Program-made: the position numbers and the translations under genes
Assembly (NCBI GenBank): GCA_027943335.1
Contig: BSBK01007850.1
Location: 1-64,000 of the forward strand
DNA length: 64,000 bases
Origin: Chamaecyparis obtusa
Lineage: Eukaryota > Streptophyta > Pinopsida > Cupressales > Cupressaceae
Reading direction: 5' to 3'
The notes under the pieces: generated by a model
What the model was told of the DNA's origin: nothing
The model's input: the letters and a program-made list of their open reading frames with translations, nothing else
The model's database searches: none
Shown: piece by piece, positions 56,854 to 64,000 of the stretch
Numbering within the stretch: position 1 is the first letter of the stretch
How the letters are laid out: each line of letters starts with the position of its first letter

Positions 56854-59800
56854 GTGCAGAGTATTTCATTTCTGTGTTGCAGGATTGAAAAGATGGCAAG
56901 CATTTTAGGGAGGATTGATGTAGAGAAGTTTTTTGGCACAAACTTTGAGATGTGGAAGCTGAAGATGGAAGATCTGTTGATTGATCGGGATCTATGGGAT
57001 GCGATTGATGAGAATAAGCATAGTCCTGTAGATCTGACTTTAGCCGCACAATATGATGTGACTGATAGAAAAGCTAAAGGTCTCATCAGACTGTGTCTTG
57101 TAGACTCTATTCTGATAGATGTCCATGAAGAATCTACTACAAAGAAGCTTTGGAAGAAGCTAAGTGAGATCTACCAAGCGAAATCACTTGTGAACAAGAT
57201 CTTCTTAAGGAAGAAATTGTATTCTTTGAGAATGGAAGAAGGTGGACAAATTTCTGAGCATCTGGAAAGCTTTAATATGTTGGTGACTCAGTTAACCTCT
57301 GTTGGGGTGCCAATGGATGAAGAAGAAAGATGCCAAATTTTGCTATGTTCGTTGCCAGACTCATGGGACAGCCTTGTTATGGCCATAGGGAGCACTTCAG
57401 CTACCTTGAAGATGGAGGATGTTGTTGGTTCTCTACTTTCTGAAGAGATGAGAAGGAAGGTCTCTCTGAATGCCAAAGAGGCTTTGAGTGTTCGAGGAAG
57501 ACCAAAAGAAAGAGGCAAGAACAAAAAGCAGCATGGCCATTCTAAGTCCAAGAATAAGGGGAGATCAAAATCTCCTGTGAAGTCCAAGGCAATCTGCTGG
57601 AACTGTGGCAAACCCAGACACTTCCGAAAGGACTGCAAAGAGGAGAAGAAAAAGAAGAAGAAGAAGCAAGATTCTGATTCTAAGTCCAAGAAGGAAGATG
57701 GAGATGCTTTCATCGCAGCCTTGGCCACTCATGCAGGTGACAATGCATGGTTAATAGACTCAGGTGCATCTTTCCACATGATTCCTAATAGAAACTGGTT
57801 TAGTAAGTATGAAAATTTTGATGGTGGTAAGGTATATTTGGGTGATAACTCAGTACTTGATATTGTTGGTCATGGAAGTATTCGTGTAAAATTTTTTGAT
57901 GGTAGAATTAGAAGATTTGATGGTGTCTTGCATATCCTGGGACTAGCAAGGAATTTGTTATCTGTTAGCAAGCTAATAGATGCGGGTGTGCATGTACAGT
58001 TTTCTGAAGCAGGTGTGAAAATGGTAAGAGGTGCTATGGTGATAGCAAGAGGAAGCAGATTGGGTACACTGTACCAGCTTGATGCATGCACAGTTGAGTG
58101 CAATAGTACTTCTGATAAGATTGTGAAAAAGACTACTCAGTTGGAAAAGGAGAGGGTTTCTCTTTCAACAGATGGTCGTAGGTTTTGGGTACCCAAGGGT
58201 GCTCTATCTACCGAATCAAAGTTGCCTACAGAGAAGACCATGTTATGGCACCAAAGACTCAGCCACATAGGTGAGAAGGGTCTACGGACCTTGAAAAATA
58301 AGAACCTTGTTGATGGGTTGAATGATTGCAATCTTGAGTTTGATTTTTGTGAGCATTGTATCTATGGTAAACAAAACCGCATTCAGTTTTACTCGAGTTC
58401 TCATAAGTCCTCATGTATTTTGGATCTGATCCATTCGGATGTATTTGGTCCAGTTGATGTTCCTTCTATTGGTAGATCAGTTTATTATGTTTCTTTCATT
58501 GATGATTTCAGTAGAAGAACATGGGTTTATTTTCTTAGGAGTAAAGCTGAAGTTTTCAGTCGTTTCAAAAAATTTAAAGCAATGGTTGAGTTGCAGACTG
58601 GAAAGAAAATAAAATGTTTGAGAACTGATAATGGTGGTGAATTTTGCTCTAATGATTTTGACACATTTTGTAAAGATTGTGGTATTAAAAGAGAGAAGAC
58701 AACTCCGTATTCTCCACAACAGAATGGAGTTGCAGAAAGAATGAACAGGACCCTGATGGAGAAGGCTAGGAGTATGCTAAGTGGAGCTAGACTAGAACAA
58801 AGGTTCTGGGCTGAAGCTGTAGCCACTGCCTGCTACCTGATAAACAGGTCTCCTACATCAGCTCTTGTTGATAAGACACCAATGGAAGTGTGGTCGGGCC
58901 ACAAGCCTTCACTTAGACATCTGAGAGTGTTCGGTTGCGAAGCATATGCTCATGTGCCAAAGGAGAAGCGGACTAAATTGGACAACAAAGCTGTTAAATG
59001 TATTTTCATCAGAAATAGTTATGGTGTGAAAGGATACAAGCTTTGGAATCCTGTTGAACAAAAGGTATTTTATTCAAGAAGTGTTATTTTTAGAGAAACT
59101 AAGCCTTCTTCTGTTATAGTGCAGCCAGAACAAATAGAACAAAAGAAAGATGTATTCAACTACCTGCTACACCGGAGAAAGTTGAATCAAGGCCCTTAGA
59201 AAGACAAGAAGTCGAGGAGAGCTCTATGAGTTCTGAATCATCAGAGGAAGAAGAGGTACCTGAAGCTGAAGTTGAACCTGAACCAGATCTTGTTCGAAGG
59301 TCTACTAGACAAAGAAAACCACCTGAAAGGTATGGGTATTCTCCTGATGATTGGAGATGCATATTTGCATTAAATGCTAACATTGATGAACCGAGATCTG
59401 TAGAAGAGGCTCTTGGTATGAATGATTCAGAGTCCTGGAAAATAGCCATGGATGAAGAAATGGCAGCTCTTAAGAGGAATGAAACATGGGACCTTGTACC
59501 ATTGCCTGAAGGACGAAAGCCTGTTGGTTGTAAATGGGTGTTCAAGAAGAAGATAGGTTCAGATGGAAGTATTGAGAAGTATAAAGTATGTTTGGTTGCA
59601 AAAGGTTACTCCCAGGTTGAGGGAGTAGATTATGGTGAGATTTTTTCTCCAGTAGCCAAAATGACATCCATTAGATTTTTACTTTCTATTGCAGCAACCT
59701 ATGATCTAGAGATCGAGCAAATGGATGTGAAAACTGCTTTCCTTCATGGAGATTTGGAGGAAGAAATTTACATGACACAGCCAGAGCACTATGTGGTGAA

Positions 59801-60962
59801 AGGTAAAAGTCATTTGGTTTGTAAGTTGAAGAAATCCTTGTATGGTTTAAAACAGAGTCCTCGGATGTGGTACCAGAAGTTTGATACATATGTGTTGAGT
59901 TTGGGGTTTGTGCGATTTAAATCTGATCAAAGTATATATTTTAAATCTGATGGTGATCGTTTCCTAGTTATTGCCTTGTATGTCGATGACATGTTGTTTA
60001 TTGGCAAAGGAAAAGGTTTGATTGCAGAGTTAAAATCTCAGCTCTTGATAAAGTTTGAAATGAAAGATCTTGGTGCAGCTAGGCACATTCTAGGAATGGA
60101 GATTGTAAGAGATAGACAAAACAGAAAGCTTTGGCTAGGCCAGAGCAAGTATGTTGGTACTATTTTGAAAAGATTCAATATGCAAGATTCAAGACCATTG
60201 AGTGTTCCTGTTACAATGGGAACAAAGCTTTCTAGTTCACAATGTCCTACATCCCCATTGGAGATGGAAGAGATGAGTCGAGTACCATATCAGAGTGCTG
60301 TTGGAAGTTTGATGTATGCTATGGTCTGTACAAGACCAGACATTGCCCAAGCAGTGGGAGTTCTTTCCCGTTATATGTCTAATCCAGGAAGAGCAAATTG
60401 GGATGCAGTAAAAAGAGTTTTCAAATACTTGAGGGGTACTTCAGAGTACTCGATATGTTTTCATGGAACAGGAAATGAGCATTCCTTAGATATTCAAGGC
60501 TATGTGGATTCAGACTAGGCTGGTGATGTTGATAGAAGAAGATCCACCAGTGCATATGTGTTTACATTATTTGGTGGTGCAATTAGTTGGATGAGCAAGC
60601 GACAGGCTGTGGTTGCTTTATCCACTACTGAGGCAGAGTATATGGCAGCTACTCATGCCTATAAGGAAGCCATCTGGCTAAAGAGATTGTGTTCAGATAT
60701 AGAGTTCAAACAGGGTGCAGTGACAATTTACAGTGACAGTCAGAGTGCAATCTGCCTAGTGAAGAACCCTACTTTTCATGCCAGGACCAAGCGCATTGAT
60801 GTACAATATCATTTTGTGAGAGATATGGTTGAGGATGACAAGGTGAAGCTGGCAAAGGTAGAGACTTTGGTGAATGTTGCTGATGCATTAACTAAGCCCG
60901 TGAGCACAGAGAAGTTCAGATGGTGTTCAGAGTCTATGGGCCTCTCGGCCCCTAGCTATTAA
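56854..60962 (+). pseudogene. Copia gag-pol polyprotein, element 2
   Basis: Tnt1-type polyprotein of about 1,360 codons; the likely start is the internal ATG at 56893 (MASILGRIDVEKFFG). Gag about residues 14-210; zinc knuckle CWNCGKPRHFRKDC at about 248, where the usual Gly before His is Arg, followed by a run of eight lysines; protease DSGASFHMI at about 302; integrase D-D-E (HSDVFGP, RTDNGGEF, PQQNGVAER); RT with YVDDMLFIG at about 59980; RNase H with TEAEYMA and DSQSAICL; ends ADALTKPV. Only two breaks are visible: a frameshift near 59150, leading to a stop at 59197-59199, and TAG at 60516-60518 where DSDLAGD is expected. Confidence 0.96.
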
Positions 60963-61017
60963 GTCCATGATAATTTGGATCCCCTGACTCTTGCAAGGTG
61001 TTCGACAAGTGGGAGAA

Positions 61018-61718
61018 TGTTGAGAACATGTGTCTCAACCTTGCAGCCTTTTTTCTAGAAAATTCTAGAATTTGTTTGAGTTAGTTTTCCACATGTTTAT
61101 GCATTGGAAAATGGTTAGTGAGTTGTTAAAAATGAGTCTTGTCCATAGTAGAATATAGGTGGGCCATTTTTAGAGCCTTAATGACTCATTTTGTAATTTT
61201 TATGGGGGTCTAAACTAGAGGACAAAATTATGGACGGGAATACTATTTTAACCTGGTTGTTTTTCCATCTTGGAAATGTAAATGTCAAAAATGGGCACCA
61301 TGTGGCATGGTGGTTAAGCCCATGGTTTTGTAAAACCACAAATGGTTTCCAGGTTGTAAAATCACTATAAAAGGAGGGCTTGGGGAGGAGTTTGAGATCA
61401 TTGAGTTTTTGCAAGACTGGATGCTAGAAGGAGTCTCTCTGAGTTCGAGTTGTGGTGATGCGCTCTTGTAAGAACTTGCATTGCAAGTGTATTGTAATCA
61501 TCTTGGTTTGATAATACATAGTGCAAGTTTTGGAGGGTGGGGTTTTTCTCCCGAAAGGGTTTCCCCATGATAATCACTGTGTTCTGTGTTCATTGTTATT
61601 TTTTTTATGCTTTGTTATGCATTTCTTGAGATCTTTGCAATGTTTAAGTTGAAATTTGCATAACCGTCCTCTCAAGATTAGCGTAGGAAGCATTTCCGCA
61701 CACCTTTGCTTCCTTACA
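61018..61718 (+). repeat. 3' LTR of copia element 2
   Basis: 701 bp, preceded by the polypurine tract and followed by the target duplication ggggt. Confidence 0.95.
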
Positions 61719-62220
61719 GGGGTTTCGGTCCTGAGACCACAGAAATAAAAAGAAAAATGTATGTAAAATTTTTTGAGGTCTACATTGAACGATAATTACT
61801 ATAGCATTTCCTACTACATTTTACAGTCACCACGTCTGACGGTGGTTCAACTCTTACGAAAGAAAATCAGAGAAGCGAAAAAGTATTGAGTAGGTTTATA
61901 TATGAAAGGCGAACAGGAAAGATCTAAATGCCAAACACATTTTATATTTTTCCGTAACATATTGAGAGCATCACAAATTTCAGCATTTAAATGAAGCACG
62001 AAAGAAATTGTAGTGAAAGAAAATCGAGACCAATATAAAATTGTGAGACGCAACACAGAATTCTCCACCATAAAATTTGATTATGCTAGTTTCTCTTTTG
62101 CTCAAAGATCAAGTGTTCGAAACCTGTAAAATAGAAGTGAAGGAAAAAAAAATAGAATGACTTACTCTCTGTGTCTCCCACAACGGCAGCACTTGTTCCA
62201 GCCACCATGAGCATTGCCAT

Positions 62221-64000
62221 AAGAGTGAAAAATGTATCTTCATTGGTTATAGCGAGGAATCAAAAGCTTACAGATTATTTAACCCTATTTCAATGAAAAT
62301 AGTTACTAGCAGGGATGTCATATTCAAGGAAGAAGAAGCATGGGATGGAAATGTTGATAGTGTAGTCACAGCTAGAGCACCAATAGAAAATAATGAAGAA
62401 GAACAAAAAGAGAAAGATGGTCAATGAAATCAAGTAGGAGCAAGCACTTCACAAACAATTATTGTGCAAGGCCAACCACCAAGTCCTTCTACTCCAAATG
62501 TAAGCAACAAGTCAAATCCTTCACTTGCCTCGTCAAAGGGTAAGAAAATGAGAAATTTGAAAGAGATATATGATCAAAGTGAAGAAATTTTGGATTTCTC
62601 AAATTTTGTTTTATTCTCTCATGATCCTATGTATTTTGAAGAAGTAGTTAAGGAGGAACATTGGGTCACAACTATGAACGATGAAATTGATTCTATTGAG
62701 AGAAATCAAACATGGGATTTAATTGATCTACCTAAAGGTAAGAATTATATTAGTGTTAAGTGGGTTTATAAAACCAAATTTAATGCACAAGGTGAACTCG
62801 ATAAGTATAAAGCTAGATTAGTAGCAAAAGGATTTGCACAACAATATGGTATCGACTATAATAAAACATTTGCACCAGTTGCTAGACTTGATATGGTTAG
62901 AATTGTCTTAGCTATAGCTACACAAAATGATTGGAAAGTTTTTCAAATGGATATAAAATTTGCCTTCTTGAATGGTATTCTTGAGGAAGAAGTCTATGTT
63001 GAACAACCTCTAGGTTATGAGATATGTGGGCATGAAAGTAAAGTGTATAAATTAAACAAAGCTCTATATGGTTTGAAACAGGCACCTAGGGCATAGTATA
63101 GTCGAATTGATTCTTTTTTATTGAGTGATGGATTCGATAAAAGTAGTAGTCAGTCCACATTATATATGAAAATCAATGAACAAAATCATATTTTGATTGT
63201 ATGCATATATGTTGATGACTTAATTTTTATAGGGAATTTGTTAGTTGACAAGTTTAAGACAACAATGATGAAAGAATTTGAGATGACATATTTGGGAATG
63301 ATGAGATACTTCTTAAGCATTGAAGTTCTTCAATATGATAAAGGAATTTTTATTTTTCAATCTAAGTATACCAAGGATGTTTTGAAAAAATTCAGTATGT
63401 TGAATTGTAAACTAGCATTAACCCCAGCAAAACTTAGCAAAGAGGATAAGGGTTCACATGTTAATCCAACTATGTTTAAGAAACTTGTTGGAAGTTTATT
63501 TTATCTCATAGCTACAAGGCCAGATATCATGTATGGTGTTAGTTTGATTTGAATGTTTATGGATTCACCACAAGAGTCTCATTGGCAACTTGTGAAAAGG
63601 ATACTAAGATATATTGCACGAACAAGTGGATATGGAATTCTATATTCCAAAGCTAATAAATTTGATTTGATTGGTTATACTGACAGTGATTTTGTAGGTG
63701 ATGTTGATGACAAGAAGAGTACTTCTGGATATGTCTTTCATTGTGGCACAGGTGTAATCTCATGGGCATCAAAGAAGCAAGCTATTGTGACACTTTCATC
63801 TGCTAAAGCAGAGTATGAAGTAGCCACATCAGCAGCAAGAGCTGGTTAATAGTAGTGAAATTTATCTTAAATTCTATAAATCTGAAGAACGATTAGCAAA
63901 CATTTTCACAAAGGCACTGCCAAAAGAGAATTTTGAATACCTACGAGAAAATCTAGAAATGATTGATGTTAAATCCTTTGTAGAAGAAATTAAGGAGGAA
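62221..64000 (+). pseudogene. Copia pol fragment 3, 5'-truncated
   Basis: Starts abruptly inside the integrase C-terminal region (KCIFIGYSEESKAYRLFNP) at the break in gene copy 3. RT follows (KWVYKTKFNAQGELDKYKAR, MDIKFAFLNGILEEEVYVEQ, LYGLKQAPRA) with YVDDLIFIG at about 63205. RNase H follows: GYTDSDFVGDVDDKKSTSG, and AKAEYEVA where TEAEY is usual. A gap near 63845 removes the DSQSA region; ANIFTKALPK follows at about 63900. Stops lie at about 62426, 63094-63096, 63550-63552 and 63847-63849. It is a different copia lineage from elements 1 and 2. It continues past the window. Confidence 0.92.

Larger units (their letters stand above)
56070..61718 (+). mobile_element. Tnt1-like copia element 2, nearly intact
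   Basis: LTRs of 701 bp (56070-56770, 61018-61718), TGTTGAG...CCTTACA. The target duplication is agggt at 56065-56069 and ggggt at 61719-61723, one mismatch. The LTRs differ at about 12 of 701 bases (1.7 percent), the lowest divergence among the LTR pairs I compared, so it is probably the youngest of them. A primer site (56773-56788) and the polypurine tract acaagtgggagaa (61005-61017) are present. It is inserted in exon 2 of small-gene copy 3, opposite in orientation. Confidence 0.97.
55829..62220 (-). pseudogene. Small secretory/membrane protein, copy 3, split and truncated
   Basis: Exon 2 is in two pieces, 61730-61719 and 56069-55829, separated by copia element 2 with the target duplication agggt/ggggt. 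The exon encodes ATTQAPFPVNMARITEMKS and a helix (AILFLFFLLSLTFLVIL). Exon 1 survives only as 62220-62166 (MAMLMVAGTSAAVVGD...), cut off at 62221 by a copia fragment. The intron (62165-61731, 435 bp) keeps a good GTAAGT donor and a CAG acceptor. The coding frame of exon 2 has no stop, so it was probably functional before the two insertions. Confidence 0.85.

Overview
This is a 64 kb stretch of plant nuclear DNA: AT-rich, gene-poor and packed with nested LTR retrotransposons. The long intergenic spacing, the layered old and young elements, Tat-type Ty3/gypsy elements with 1-3 kb LTRs and Tnt1-like copia elements suggest a large-genome vascular plant. A gymnosperm is my best guess, but the sequence does not prove it. 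No bacterial features, rRNA, tRNA or CRISPR were seen.

Layout. 0-4.1 kb: a broken PPR gene (minus strand) split by a pol-less LTR element (LARD type) with a perfect 5-bp target duplication. 4.1-9.3 kb: non-coding host DNA with a large inverted repeat, microsatellites, a complete 352-bp TRIM element, a foldback, a 1.19-kb terminal-inverted-repeat element full of 12-bp palindromes, a 40-bp minisatellite and a remnant of the nucleolar GTPase gene NOG1. 9.4-30.5 kb: the 3' half of a Tat-like gypsy element (plus strand), whose integrase is cut in two by a 13-kb gypsy element (minus strand, 2.8-kb LTRs) carrying two RNase H domains. Downstream of the integrase the outer element carries an antisense plant-mobile-domain reading frame. 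30.5-44.4 kb: copia and gypsy fragments on both strands, with a 5.7-kb unknown element (tRNA-Lys-type primer site, unusual leader repeats) inside a minus-strand copia element.

44.4-62.2 kb: the only stretch that looks like host genes. A small two-exon gene family (signal peptide plus a C-terminal transmembrane helix, about 115 residues) is present in three minus-strand copies plus one exon-1 scrap. Copy 1 (45849-46640) looks intact. Copy 2 has a damaged intron. Copy 3 is split by a young copia element and truncated by another. Two nearly intact Tnt1-like copia elements (49811-54724 and 56070-61718) sit in this block. The window ends in a third, degenerate copia fragment.

Apart from small-protein gene copy 1, every reading frame that I recognise belongs to a transposable element or a pseudogene.
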